A stretch of 64,000 bases of DNA from Pontibacter pamirensis (GTDB taxonomy: Bacteria; Bacteroidota; Bacteroidia; Cytophagales; Hymenobacteraceae). The translations under genes and the position numbers were made by a program. Under the pieces are notes generated by a model that worked only from the letters and a program-made list of their open reading frames with translations, did not search any database and had not been told where the DNA came from. Location of the stretch: positions 124,001 to 188,000 of the forward strand of contig NZ_SSNI01000002.1 in assembly GCF_010015475.1 (NCBI RefSeq), read 5' to 3'. Below, piece after piece: positions 44,739 to 54,355 of this stretch (positions within the stretch are counted from its first letter, which is position 1; each line of letters starts with the position of its first letter).

Positions 44739-46046
44739 CTACAGCCTGGAAGCTGCGAGTTCTTTGGGTAAGACACCCTTTACATCGTAAATAACCGCGC
44801 TTTCCTTACACAGTTTCTTCAGATCAAGTTGCCTGAACTCATTATGAGAAACAGCAAGAATGATGGCGTCACAATCTGACACACTGCCAAGCTCTCTTAC
44901 TGATTCCCAGCCATACTCATGCTTTACTTCAGCAGGATCAGCCCATGGGTCATAGATCGTGATATTGGTATCGTACTCTTTTAAGGTACGCAGGATATCA
45001 ACTACTTTAGTATTTCGCACATCAGGGCAGTTCTCTTTAAAAGTAACACCAAGTACAAGAATTTTTGCTCCTTTTACCGGTATGTCTTTTTTCACCATGA
45101 GTTTAATTACTTCATGCGCCACATAAGCACCCATGCCATCGTTTAACCGACGACCTGCCAGTATAATCTCCGGGTGATAGCCTACTTCCTGTGCTTTCTG
45201 CGCCAGGTAATAGGGGTCTACGCCGATGCAATGCCCCCCAACCAGCCCTGGCTTGAAATTGAGGAAGTTCCATTTGGTGCCTGCCGCCGCTAATACTTCC
45301 TCCGTATCAATACCTATACGGTTGAAGATTTTAGCCAATTCGTTCACGAAAGCGATATTGATGTCGCGTTGGGCGTTTTCAATTACTTTAGCAGCCTCTG
45401 CTACTTTTATGCATGTTGCTTTGTATGTGCCGGCAACAATCACAGAATTGTACAGCTTGTCGACTTTTTCTGCCGCTTCAGGTGTAGAGCCCGAGGTTAC
45501 TTTCAGTATCTTGGCAACCGTATGCTCTTTGTCGCCCGGATTGATGCGTTCTGGTGAATAACCGGCAAAAAAGTCAACATTAAATTCCAGACCGGATACT
45601 CTCTCCAGTACTGGCACACACTCCTCTTCCGTTACGCCTGGGTATACCGTAGATTCATAAACTACGATATCGCCACGTTTCAGCACCTTGCCTACTGTTT
45701 CACTGGCTTTATATAGGGGCGTGAGGTCTGGCCGGTTATGTTTGTCTACCGGAGTAGGCACTGTGATAATAAAGAAATTTGCTTCTTCAATATCTGCTAA
45801 CCTGTCTGTGCAAAGCAGTCCCTTATCAGCAGCGCCGTCGTTTGCTATAACTTTCTGAAGTTCTTCCTCCGATACTTCCAGTGTCTGATCATGCCCCTTG
45901 GTGAGTTCTGCTACACGTTGTGCATTAATATCAAAGCCAAATGTTTTGTATTTTTTTGCAAATTCAACTGCAAGTGGTAGGCCAACGTATCCCAGGCCAA
46001 TAACTGCTATAATAGTATCTTCTGATTCGGTTTTGACTAACGACAT
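44739..46046 (-). CDS. Nucleotide-sugar dehydrogenase (WbpO/TviB-like)
   Basis: 435 aa. [18 protein letters not shown] is the NAD fold start; [15 protein letters not shown] is the conserved turn; [14 protein letters not shown] carries the catalytic Cys273; the C-terminal UDP-binding domain has [13 protein letters not shown]. This type oxidises C6 of a UDP-HexNAc to the uronic acid. Next to a WbpP-like epimerase, the likely product is UDP-N-acetylgalactosaminuronic acid (inference from the TviB/TviC and WbpO/WbpP pairs). Confidence 0.92.
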   Translation of the reverse strand: MSLVKTESEDTIIAVIGLGYVGLPLAVEFAKKYKTFGFDINAQRVAELTKGHDQTLEVSEEELQKVIANDGAADKGLLCTDRLADIEEANFFIITVPTPVDKHNRPDLTPLYKASETVGKVLKRGDIVVYESTVYPGVTEEECVPVLERVSGLEFNVDFFAGYSPERINPGDKEHTVAKILKVTSGSTPEAAEKVDKLYNSVIVAGTYKATCIKVAEAAKVIENAQRDINIAFVNELAKIFNRIGIDTEEVLAAAGTKWNFLNFKPGLVGGHCIGVDPYYLAQKAQEVGYHPEIILAGRRLNDGMGAYVAHEVIKLMVKKDIPVKGAKILVLGVTFKENCPDVRNTKVVDILRTLKEYDTNITIYDPWADPAEVKHEYGWESVRELGSVSDCDAIILAVSHNEFRQLDLKKLCKESAVIYDVKGVLPKELAASRL

Positions 46047-46134
46047 TCTATATTTAGATTTATATTTCGGACAACAATATTTTCAGTTCAATAAACGGCT
46101 CCAAATTACGAACACTTATGAAGAAGTTTCAGCT

Positions 46135-48468
46135 TTAAGACATTTTTGCAAACTTATTCCGCCAGCTCTTATTTTCCTTTACCTCTCCGTAACCGTACCC
46201 ATAACCGTATCCGTAGCTGCCGTTTTCTTTTTTAGCGTCATTCAGCACAATCATAGGGTGCTTCACCTTCTTATTCTTATAAAGGTCATCCACAATCGCT
46301 AATTGCCCTTTGCTGGTATAATTGTACCGGACCAGATAAATACATGAATCGCTATAAGGTGCCAGTGCCAGTGCGTCGGCCACCTGCCCCACAGGCGCTG
46401 TATCCACAATGATGTAATCAAACCTCTCCTTTAGCTCATTTATCAACTTTCCTACTTCCGGCAGCATAATGAATTCTCCGGGGTTTGGCGGAACAGGTCC
46501 CACACCTATAACAAACAGCCCCGGCACCTCTGGTAATGGTTGTAGAATATCTTCTACAGGCATCGTTTCCGACATAAGGTAATTCGTTATTCCGGTGGTA
46601 TTTGGTAGGTCTACCCTTCCCGTCAGGGCCGGCCTTCTGAGGTCAAAGCCCAGCACCACTACCTTTTTACCGGTAAGCACTAAGCTGGCTGCCAGGTTAA
46701 TACTGAAAAAGGTCTTCCCCTCCCCGCTCATGCTGGAGGTAACCATAATGACCTTGTTTTCTTTTCCTGCGGTGGCAAACTGCAGGTTTGAACGAATTAA
46801 CCTGAATTGCTCCGCTATCGGGCTTCTGCTGTCTTTCGTGACAACAAGTGTGTCGTTCAGGCCGCTGTTATTAAGTTCTCCCAGTATAGGAGTAGAAGTA
46901 GCCTGTTCTACATCACGTGTCGCTTCTATTTTATCGTTCATGGCATTCTTGATCGTGATTCCTGCAAAAGGCACCGCGATACCTGCCAATAAGGCTATCA
47001 GGTACACCATTTCTGTTTGTGGATGCACCGGCCCATGTGCAGTTGCAGCATCTATAACCCGCGAGTTAGACACTGTGCCAGCAAGCGATATGGCGGCCTC
47101 CTCTCTCTTGTGCAAGAGGTACAGGTAAACGTTTGTCTTGATGGCCTGGTCCCTGTTAATTTCCAGCAGTTCCCGCTCCATGGTAGGCACCTGCTGAATA
47201 TTTGCCCTGGATTGAGAAACACTGGCCTGTAAGTTCTCCTGAGAAATGGAAAGCCCTCTGCTGATATTCCGAATGTTTTCAAGAATGTTGCTTCGCAGGT
47301 TCTCCAACTGTTCGTCTGTATTTCCGACGATAGGGTTACTTGGCGTTACAGTACGCATTATGCGCTCGCGCTCCATTTGTAGTTGATTGAAGCTCGCTAT
47401 CAAACCCGTTAAAGTAGGATCAGTTATACTAAGGGTGGTAGGTACCACTCCATACTCATTCTCCTCCTTGCTTAAGTATGACTCTATCGATTCCAGTATA
47501 TCGATTTCAATCGCCAGTTCAGCCAGGCGCTTGTTATAAGCATCCTGGTTGGCAGTATACATCCCACCAGCGGTGGTAACGTCAGCTATTACATTTTCCC
47601 GCTTATAACTTTCCACATCCTTCTCCACCTCGGAAAGCTCTTCCGTGAGATATGCCAGACGATCATCTATAAACTTTATAGTATTGGTAGCCAATACTTT
47701 TTTCTCATCTACGATTTCCTTGCTGTATACTTCTGTTACTTTATTTATAATGTCCACTCCTTTTTCTGGCACAGGATCAGTCAGACTTAAATACAGTACA
47801 CGTCCGCTACTACCATAAGGTGCCACACTCAGTTTGTTATTGTAACTGTCAGCAAGTTTGCGGATATCATGAAGAATAACCATAATCGTTTTTTCACTGC
47901 CGGAGGCTCCGGGAGCCGCCGTTACTGTAAAAGTCCCATACGGCTTTATAATTTGCTGCCCGAATTTATACTTATTAGCATTACCCTCGCCATCTTCCAG
48001 ACCGAAGGTGTTATTATCTTCAATATGGATAGTAAGCATTTTACCAAATGCCGCTGAGTCTAATTGATTGACTAACACCTTAATTGGTAGATCATCTCCA
48101 TAAACCTCAACGGTTTTCACTCTTCCTTCCATGTAGTACGTGGTGTTCAAAGACAGTTCAGACAACGCCCGCTGCATCAGGCTCTTTGACTGTAGGATGA
48201 TAATCTCGTCTTCAATACCCTCTGTTGTCTTAAACACACCCATATCGTCCAAAGCCACATTAGGACCTTGTTTGTTGTCTTTCACTAACAAGGTGCTGCT
48301 AATATCATAAAGAGGGGTGGTATAACGCACGTAGATATAGGCCGCCGTTAAAAAAAGGATAATGCTCAGTACAAACAAATACCAGTAGCGCAAGTATTTA
48401 GATAAAATACTTTTAATATTAATTGGCTCAGATTCGTTTTCCGAAAGATCAAATTCAGATTCAGACAT
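46135..48468 (-). CDS. Wzz/Wzc chain-length regulator and BY-type tyrosine kinase
   Basis: 777 aa. A Wzz domain with two TM helices (about 28-50 and 505-525) flanks a periplasmic coiled-coil region. The cytoplasmic kinase has Walker A MSGEGKT (Lys585), Walker A' VVLGFDLRRPAL (the first Asp of the usual D-x-D is Gly) and Walker B YIIVDTAPVG. The C-terminus carries four Gly-Tyr repeats (YGYGYGYGYG), the tyrosine cluster that such kinases autophosphorylate. It controls polymer length and export with Wza, encoded 53 bp upstream. No phosphatase (Wzb) gene lies in the window. Confidence 0.93.
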   Translation of the reverse strand: MSESEFDLSENESEPINIKSILSKYLRYWYLFVLSIILFLTAAYIYVRYTTPLYDISSTLLVKDNKQGPNVALDDMGVFKTTEGIEDEIIILQSKSLMQRALSELSLNTTYYMEGRVKTVEVYGDDLPIKVLVNQLDSAAFGKMLTIHIEDNNTFGLEDGEGNANKYKFGQQIIKPYGTFTVTAAPGASGSEKTIMVILHDIRKLADSYNNKLSVAPYGSSGRVLYLSLTDPVPEKGVDIINKVTEVYSKEIVDEKKVLATNTIKFIDDRLAYLTEELSEVEKDVESYKRENVIADVTTAGGMYTANQDAYNKRLAELAIEIDILESIESYLSKEENEYGVVPTTLSITDPTLTGLIASFNQLQMERERIMRTVTPSNPIVGNTDEQLENLRSNILENIRNISRGLSISQENLQASVSQSRANIQQVPTMERELLEINRDQAIKTNVYLYLLHKREEAAISLAGTVSNSRVIDAATAHGPVHPQTEMVYLIALLAGIAVPFAGITIKNAMNDKIEATRDVEQATSTPILGELNNSGLNDTLVVTKDSRSPIAEQFRLIRSNLQFATAGKENKVIMVTSSMSGEGKTFFSINLAASLVLTGKKVVVLGFDLRRPALTGRVDLPNTTGITNYLMSETMPVEDILQPLPEVPGLFVIGVGPVPPNPGEFIMLPEVGKLINELKERFDYIIVDTAPVGQVADALALAPYSDSCIYLVRYNYTSKGQLAIVDDLYKNKKVKHPMIVLNDAKKENGSYGYGYGYGYGEVKENKSWRNKFAKMS

Positions 48469-48521
48469 TCTTTTTAGTCCTTTTTAAATAAGTTTAGGTA
48501 AGTAAGTATTAAAAAAACGTA

Positions 48522-49316
48522 TTACCGGGTAAATAGTAGCAACGCAGTGGATATGATTCCGACTGCAAATCCCCAATTTCGTCTTATGAAACCCGTTCCA
48601 GCCACTTTGGCCTTATCGGGCTCTACATAGACAACATCGTTTTGATGAAGATGGAAGAAGGGAGATTCAAGTGATTTGCTGTCATTGAGGTTTAGCCTGG
48701 CCATCGTCCTTATACCGTTTTCTTCCCGTATAATAAGCACATCCTCTCTTTTGCCGTAAAGTGTCATGTCACCCGCCATTCCCAGTGCCTCTATTACATT
48801 CAGATTATCATCCATTGCTGTTATAATGGTAGGGCTTCCAACTTCACCAATTACAGTAACACGAAAGTTCAAGTATCTAACTTTAACGATGGGGTCCTGC
48901 AAATATTCCTTAAGGTCAGCTGTTAACTTGTTGTTGGCTTCTTCCCGGGTTAAACCAGCTAACTTCACTCTACCTAAAACAGGAAACTCTATATATCCTT
49001 GATCATCTACCAGGTATCCCTGGCCAGCCTCATTGTTTCCTTGTTGCTGTTGTCTCACGTTGGAGTTGCCACTACCACCAAGCGGCTGAAGAATACCCAT
49101 GTTAAACAACATGTTAGACTCCGGATTAAGGGTTATTACTGTGATGCTCAGCAGATCTTCAGGTTTTATCACCGGACCTTTATCTTGCTCTATCTTTTCT
49201 GTTATGATAGGTTTATCTTTTGGGAGGTCACTGAAATAGACAATATTTCTTGTTCTTAAAAAGCCACATGAGGCTGTCATAAACAATAGAATAATGCAAT
49301 AAATACTGATTCTCAT
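48522..49316 (-). CDS. Wza-like outer-membrane polysaccharide export lipoprotein
   Basis: 264 aa. Lipoprotein signal with lipobox Cys17 (MTASC). Poly_export domain with IKPEDLLSITVITLNPES, then SLBB domain (FRVTVIGEVGSPTIITAMDDNLNVIEAL) and a C-terminal hydrophobic helix (WGFAVGIISTALLLF). A Gln/Asn-rich loop (NVRQQQQGNNEAG) interrupts the first domain. Forms the outer-membrane export channel. First gene of the polysaccharide locus in transcription order, with 680 bp upstream containing no gene on its strand. Confidence 0.93.
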   Translation of the reverse strand: MRISIYCIILLFMTASCGFLRTRNIVYFSDLPKDKPIITEKIEQDKGPVIKPEDLLSITVITLNPESNMLFNMGILQPLGGSGNSNVRQQQQGNNEAGQGYLVDDQGYIEFPVLGRVKLAGLTREEANNKLTADLKEYLQDPIVKVRYLNFRVTVIGEVGSPTIITAMDDNLNVIEALGMAGDMTLYGKREDVLIIREENGIRTMARLNLNDSKSLESPFFHLHQNDVVYVEPDKAKVAGTGFIRRNWGFAVGIISTALLLFTR

Positions 49317-50000
49317 TATGATTTAATTGGTATAAGGGCTAATATTTCAGAACATTTAGACGCAAATTTTCAAAAAAAGATATAAAGGAATTTGCTCTAA
49401 GTGCTATAGAAAGGTTTAACGGCAATTCTATTTAAACATTATCAAACTATTCACCCGCTTAGCGAATAATAGGTTTTGGTATTATCTGAAAGCTACACCT
49501 GACTTTCTCCAGCATTGTCAATCTGATTTAATTTTTGTTGTTCAAAAGCGACAAAATAACAAAGACAACTTTGTGTTCTTCTTTTTGCAGCAGCCAAAGG
49601 GACACTGCTCCCTTCTTTTTTAATGCTATTCCCTAACTGGTCATATGCCTTCACTTCTTACTCCCTTTAAACTGGTTTTGTTACTTGTCTTTTAAAACAT
49701 TCCTGACACCTAAGTTGTTAAGGAGCCAAAACTTCAGGCATTATACACAATTGCAGTCCTAGATACGGAAAATACCAATCCACCTATTCGCCAGAAGCTA
49801 TCCTGACATAACCTAAAGGGCTTCTGTCTGCTGTTCTTAGTTTAAGCAAAACGCAGGTAAAAAGAGGCTGTCCGAAAAGTCGGAACAGCCTCTTTTTATT
49901 AATTTATTCGTACCTCCCTACCTAGCAAATTCAAATATTCAATTTTCAGGTGGGGTCGTTTACCTTCTTAGACACCTTCTGTTTACCTGCTCAATTGTTA
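49317..50000. other. Leader region upstream of the polysaccharide locus
   Basis: About 680 bp. The half next to Wza (49317-49600) is AT-rich and should contain the promoter of the export genes on the minus strand; no convincing TAnnTTTG box was found. The far half contains the terminator at 49859-49897. No ORF is supported. Confidence 0.5.
49859..49897. terminator. Intrinsic terminator, bidirectional
   Basis: AAAAAGAGGCTGTCCGA, a 4-nt loop (AAAG), then TCGGAACAGCCTCTTTTT: a 17-bp stem with one bulged base and an A-run/T-run on both sides. It lies 104 bp past the stop of the minus-strand membrane protein gene and separates it from the polysaccharide operon. Confidence 0.75.
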
Positions 50001-50780
50001 CTATGCACGCTGCCCCTCTGACTTAGGTATCAGTCGTTTTTCAATGATTAGGCTTTCTCCCTGGTGCTGCACTATAGATGCTTCAGGTTTCTTTACCCCA
50101 AAAAGTGACAAAGTGTACGTTAAAGCATACCATACCATCGCACTCATGGAAAACATCTCCCCACTGTCTTCTATAACTGTCAGTATGCCGCTGCCAGGCA
50201 GAAAGTTTAACAAGCTGTGCAGCATATCCACACCGACACCAAAAAACACGAAAACACCTAGCAGGAGCAGGAACTGAATAGAAAAGTGCCTGGACTCAGA
50301 GGAGCCGCGCACAGCATAATTAGCAATAGGCAATAGAAAGAACAAACCCGTTACTGCTGAAACAGCTAGTTCTCCGAAGTCTTGCCCCCGCAGCCCCATA
50401 AAGTTCTGAATGCTAAAATAGATAACAACCGCCTTTCCGTATGACTCGTGAATGCTAAAAGCATCATCGACATAAAAATAGAGAAACAGCAGTGCCCATA
50501 TCAAGTAAACTCCCTTCTTCTGCTTAAAGAACAACACAGTCAGAAATCCAGCAATTAGCACATATTGGGCATACTGAAACACCTCTGCATATCCTCCATC
50601 CTTATCAAGGCGGAGATAGCCTGTGCTTTCTGTTAAAGGCAGTGTGAGGCTATAAAAGTGAAGAACAACAAAGAAGATGTCAACCAGGAACAAAGCGTAC
50701 AAAATATAAAGAGCTCGAGGATACTGTTCTGCTTTTTCCCTGTATTCTTTTTTTTGGTAATTGTATAGATACTTTATCAT
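50001..50780 (-). CDS. Hypothetical polytopic membrane protein
   Basis: 259 aa with about six hydrophobic helices (starting near residue 25: ALYILYALFLVDIFFVVLHFYSL, then 70-83, 89-104, 141-156, 168-184, 205-220). A conserved-looking acidic/His segment FYVDDAFSIHESYGK lies between helices 3 and 4, and VGVDMLHSLLN after helix 5. The C-terminal 35 residues are cytoplasmic and charged. I do not recognise the family. It is separated from the polysaccharide operon by a terminator, so a shared function is not shown. Confidence 0.6.
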   Translation of the reverse strand: MIKYLYNYQKKEYREKAEQYPRALYILYALFLVDIFFVVLHFYSLTLPLTESTGYLRLDKDGGYAEVFQYAQYVLIAGFLTVLFFKQKKGVYLIWALLFLYFYVDDAFSIHESYGKAVVIYFSIQNFMGLRGQDFGELAVSAVTGLFFLLPIANYAVRGSSESRHFSIQFLLLLGVFVFFGVGVDMLHSLLNFLPGSGILTVIEDSGEMFSMSAMVWYALTYTLSLFGVKKPEASIVQHQGESLIIEKRLIPKSEGQRA

Positions 50781-51278
50781 ATAATAACAATCTAGTAATA
50801 GAAATATAACATTTGCATAAAACTTAGAACGGAATGATGGGAGCGAGGTTACTTAACAGTAGTAATATTTAATCTATTTTTTTTATTATTAGATTGCTCC
50901 CCAATAATACATTAGCTCTTGACTATATTTTTTTCTGGATAAGCCTTGTTTCAAAACAAAGGATAGCCTTCTACCGCCATGTGATGGAACTATTGACTGA
51001 AAGGCAGAATGGTGGGTGGCCGGTTAAGTGGTTGTACAATTAACCACTTTAGCGAATAAGTTTATCCTACAGAAGGAGAGGCATGGGCTAATTCGTTTGT
51101 GCGACAGGTACAGAACCGTTAAAGCCTTAAGTGGTGTTGGGAACCTTATTGATAAGAACATGCTTGCTGATTTACCCGTACCTTGCTTCGAAAGTTTAGT
51201 TTATAATAAGCTGCTAAAAATTAGTCCGTTTTAGCTCAAATTTTCTACCCAGAAGTAGTCTTTACCTAAAAGATTGAC
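50781..51278. other. Intergenic region between divergent genes
   Basis: About 500 bp between a minus-strand membrane protein gene and the plus-strand glycoside hydrolase; it should hold both promoters. 50781-50940 is strongly AT-rich with T-runs. A 68-codon plus-strand frame at 51028-51234 (MVVQLTTLANKFILQKE...) has no recognisable similarity and is probably chance. No strong hairpin or repeat is seen. Confidence 0.45.
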
Positions 51279-52616
51279 ATGCCCATCTTTAATAAATGTA
51301 TTCTTTATATAATTTCCGTTTCTTTAGTTGCTATGTGTTGGATGCTAAACAGCTGTGGTGAGCGCACCAATGCAAAGGAAAAGTATATGCCCAAGGGAAG
51401 AAAGGTTGAAGTTGTTTGGCAAAACGGTCAATATACCCTGCTGCGCAACGGGGAACCTTACTTTATTAAAGGAGCAGGTGGCTATACGCATTTCGAAAAA
51501 ATAAAAGAAAACGGAGGAAACTCAGTCCGGGTGTGGCATGAGGAGGATGCCCAGCGGATTCTGGACGAGGCACATGAGAACGGTTTATCTGTGACGCTTG
51601 GATTGTGGGTGACCCGCGAAAAGGAAGGATTTAACTACTACGACAAAAAGCAGGTGGCACAGCAACTGGAGAGGCTCCGGAAGGTTGTGCACAGGTACAA
51701 GGACCATCCCGCACTGCTCATGTGGGGAGTGGGCAACGAGGTAAATAATGGTGGTACCAACGTAGAGGTGTGGGATGCGGTGAATGAAATTGCCGAAATG
51801 ATACATGAGGTCGATCCGGATCACCCTACCACCACGACGTTGATAGGAGTTCCCGACGACATCATTAAATTAGTGCTGAAAAAATGCCCCGCCATTGATG
51901 TACTTTCCTTTAACACGTTCGGCGGCAAGGATAATATGGATGAGAAGTTAAGAAATATAGATTGGGAAGGCCCTTATATTATCTCGGAATTCGGCGCACA
52001 GGGTTACTGGGAGGTGTATACCACCTGGTGGAATGCCCCCCTGGAACAGACAAGTTCTATGAAGGCTTTGTACACAAGGGATCGTTATAGTAGCATCGTG
52101 ACCTTTGACAGAGACAGGAGCCTTGGGGGGTATGTCTTTTACTGGGGTGAAAAGCATGAGGCTACCCCAACCTGGTTCAGCCTTATACTAGAAACAGGTG
52201 AAGAAACTGAAACCGTGGGAGTAATGCGTGAGCTATGGACTGGTAACACCAGCACAAACAAGGCCCCCTATGTAGCTTATGTGAAGCTGAATGGCGTCTT
52301 TGACTACCAAAATGCTTACCTAAAACCCCAGCAGGAATACAATGCTGCTGTTTATGCCTTCGACCCCGACGGGGATTCCCTCCGTGTTGAGTGGGAGATG
52401 TTGCCGGAGACGTTCACAGAACTCAGCGGCAACGTAAATGCAGAGAAACCCGATCCTGTTCCCAACGTGCTTGGTGAAGCATCAGGGAACAACATAAGCC
52501 TGCGCGCACCACAAAAGACAGGTCCTTACCGGCTATACGCCTACATATACGATGGGCAGGGCCATGTTGCCACCGGCAACATTCCTTTTTATGTGTCGAA
52601 GAACCCGCTGCACTGA
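51279..52616 (+). CDS. Lipoprotein glycoside hydrolase (GH2/GH5-clan TIM barrel)
   Basis: 445 aa. Lipoprotein signal with Cys26 (MLNSC). A clan GH-A barrel follows: YFIKGAGGYTHFEKIKENGGNSVRVW, the acid/base Glu154 in MWGVGNEVNN, and the nucleophile Glu237 in YIISEFGAQGYW. The C-terminal ~100 residues form an Ig-like beta domain with FDPDGDSLRVEWEM. The barrel looks like the catalytic part of GH2 enzymes without their N-terminal domains. It faces the outer membrane surface or periplasm and may trim the exopolysaccharide encoded next door (inference); substrate unknown. Confidence 0.82.
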   Translation: MPIFNKCILYIISVSLVAMCWMLNSCGERTNAKEKYMPKGRKVEVVWQNGQYTLLRNGEPYFIKGAGGYTHFEKIKENGGNSVRVWHEEDAQRILDEAHENGLSVTLGLWVTREKEGFNYYDKKQVAQQLERLRKVVHRYKDHPALLMWGVGNEVNNGGTNVEVWDAVNEIAEMIHEVDPDHPTTTTLIGVPDDIIKLVLKKCPAIDVLSFNTFGGKDNMDEKLRNIDWEGPYIISEFGAQGYWEVYTTWWNAPLEQTSSMKALYTRDRYSSIVTFDRDRSLGGYVFYWGEKHEATPTWFSLILETGEETETVGVMRELWTGNTSTNKAPYVAYVKLNGVFDYQNAYLKPQQEYNAAVYAFDPDGDSLRVEWEMLPETFTELSGNVNAEKPDPVPNVLGEASGNNISLRAPQKTGPYRLYAYIYDGQGHVATGNIPFYVSKNPLH

Positions 52617-52680
52617 GTACTTTAAATCAATCTGATAGAGCGTGGAGATAGAAACAGAAATGAATGCCTTCTGATACTTT

Positions 52681-53907
52681 TTAGTTTCTTACCGCAATCA
52701 TCAACCCCAACTCCTTGTATCGCATTCCGAATCTTTTGGCAATGTGGCCATTCGTCAGGCTGCCTTTATAAATATAAACGCCACTGCGGTAATGCTCATA
52801 GGTAAACAGCACTTCGTTTATGCCGCCATATTTTGAGAACTCTGTAAAAATGGGTGTAAAGATATTGCTTAGCGCCTGCGAAGCCGTGCGTGGCACCCTG
52901 GATGGGATGTTTGGCACACAATAATGAATCACATCGTATTTACGGTAGACCGGGCGGGAATGGGAGGTTAACTCTGACGTTTCAAAACAGCCTCCCTGAT
53001 CGATGCATACGTCTATGATAACAGACCCCGGGTTCATCTGGGCAATAATGCTTTCCTCTACCATGCAGGTAATACGCCCCTCTTCTGCCACCAATGCACC
53101 AATCACGACATCGGCTTGCTTTATTTCATTGTAAAGCACTGTTTTATCTAAGGTGGAGGTAAACAGCTGTGTACCAACATTCTGCTTCAGGCGGCGCAAT
53201 TTATAGATATGATTGTCGAACACCTTTACTTCGGCGCCCAAGCCAAACGCAGCGCGTGCCGCATGCTCTGCCACGGTACCGGCGCCAAGTATGACCACCT
53301 TGCTGGGTTGCACCCCGGTTATTCCGCCTAAGATAACTCCTTTGCCATCGTTGCTGCTGCTCAGGTACTCTGCCGCCACTAGCATCACCGTACTGCCCGC
53401 AATCTCGCTCATGGCACGCACCACCGGCTTGGCTTCCGATTTATCACGGATCAGCTCAAAAGAAATAGCGTTTATTTTTTTTGCCAGAAGCGCATTGATA
53501 TAATCGGCTGTCAGGTTACCGAACTGGAGGGCTGAGATCAGCGTCTGGGCTGGACGCAGGTACTCAATCTCATCGTAAGTAGGCGGTGCTATCTTCAGGA
53601 TAATATTCGCCTCGTATACCTCCTGTGTAGAGTAAACAATTTTGGCGCCTGCCTCGGAGTACTCATGGTCAGAGTATTTGGAGGGGCTTCCGGCCCCGGT
53701 CTCCACCCAGATGCGATGCCCCTGGTCGGTGAGCTGTTTTACAGCATCGGGGGTAAGCCCAATCCTGTTCTCCTGAAACGAAGACTCTTTTGGAATGCCG
53801 ATAAATAAGCTGCGGCGCCTCTCCTCTATTGCCAGCATCGACTCTTTTGGGTAAAGAGCAGGATTGTTTGCTAACTTCTCTAATGCTACGGCGAACTTAT
53901 CCGTCAT
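52681..53907 (-). CDS. ald: Alanine dehydrogenase / PNT-family dehydrogenase
   Basis: 408 aa, with the ~35-residue N-terminal extension seen in Bacteroidota versions. IGIPKESSFQENRIGLTPDAV begins the AlaDH/PNT N-terminal domain; VILGAGTVAEHAARAAFGLGAEV is the NAD fold, and PGSVIIDVCIDQGGCFETS and VPRTASQALSNIF follow. Catalyses NAD-linked L-alanine to pyruvate plus ammonia. It starts 1 bp after the tsaE stop, in the porX-tsaE-ald order found in many Bacteroidota. Confidence 0.85.
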   Translation of the reverse strand: MTDKFAVALEKLANNPALYPKESMLAIEERRRSLFIGIPKESSFQENRIGLTPDAVKQLTDQGHRIWVETGAGSPSKYSDHEYSEAGAKIVYSTQEVYEANIILKIAPPTYDEIEYLRPAQTLISALQFGNLTADYINALLAKKINAISFELIRDKSEAKPVVRAMSEIAGSTVMLVAAEYLSSSNDGKGVILGGITGVQPSKVVILGAGTVAEHAARAAFGLGAEVKVFDNHIYKLRRLKQNVGTQLFTSTLDKTVLYNEIKQADVVIGALVAEEGRITCMVEESIIAQMNPGSVIIDVCIDQGGCFETSELTSHSRPVYRKYDVIHYCVPNIPSRVPRTASQALSNIFTPIFTEFSKYGGINEVLFTYEHYRSGVYIYKGSLTNGHIAKRFGMRYKELGLMIAVRN

Positions 53908-53908
53908 A

Positions 53909-54355
53909 CTATACTTGGTTTATGGTCATGGTGCGCACCTCGCCATCAGCAGCAGGTTGCAGCTCTACGAGCAAATAGTGCTCCGGCAACAAATTCGGTA
54001 TCATCGAGGGCCACTCAATCAGGCACAGCCTGCCCGATTCTAAATATTCGAGTGCACCTATATCCAGCGCCTCACGCTCCTCATTTATCCTATAAAAATC
54101 AAAATGGTAAATAAGGTTCCCTTCAGCGGCTTCATACTCGTTTACAAGCGCAAAGGTAGGGCTGCTAACGTTCTCCTGTACACCCAGCTGAGAACAAATT
54201 TCTTTTATCAAAGTTGTTTTTCCGGCGCTCATCGGCCCTTCAAAAAGAATAATCGGCTCCTGGCCGGCTGCCTCTATAAGCACAGAAGCCGCCGCTGGCA
54301 AATCAGCCAACGACGACATCCGGATTTGTGCTTTATGAGCTCCTGTTTTATACAT
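53909..54355 (-). CDS. tsaE: tRNA threonylcarbamoyladenosine ATPase TsaE
   Basis: 148 aa from the ATG at 54355; a longer frame to 54412 only adds an Arg-rich leader inside porX. The P-loop FEGPMSAGKTTLIKEIC (Lys46), SSPTFALVNEYE and the HFDFYRINE and CLIEWPSM segments are TsaE hallmarks. It powers TsaB/TsaD turnover in t6A37 formation on tRNA. Its start lies within the last codons of porX (AATGTATAA, 8-bp overlap), so translation is coupled. Confidence 0.93.
   Translation of the reverse strand: MYKTGAHKAQIRMSSLADLPAAASVLIEAAGQEPIILFEGPMSAGKTTLIKEICSQLGVQENVSSPTFALVNEYEAAEGNLIYHFDFYRINEEREALDIGALEYLESGRLCLIEWPSMIPNLLPEHYLLVELQPAADGEVRTMTINQV

Noticed and set aside
51028..51234. 68-codon plus-strand frame before the glycoside hydrolase
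   Set aside because: No domain, no start context, and no similarity recognised; probably chance in the intergenic region.
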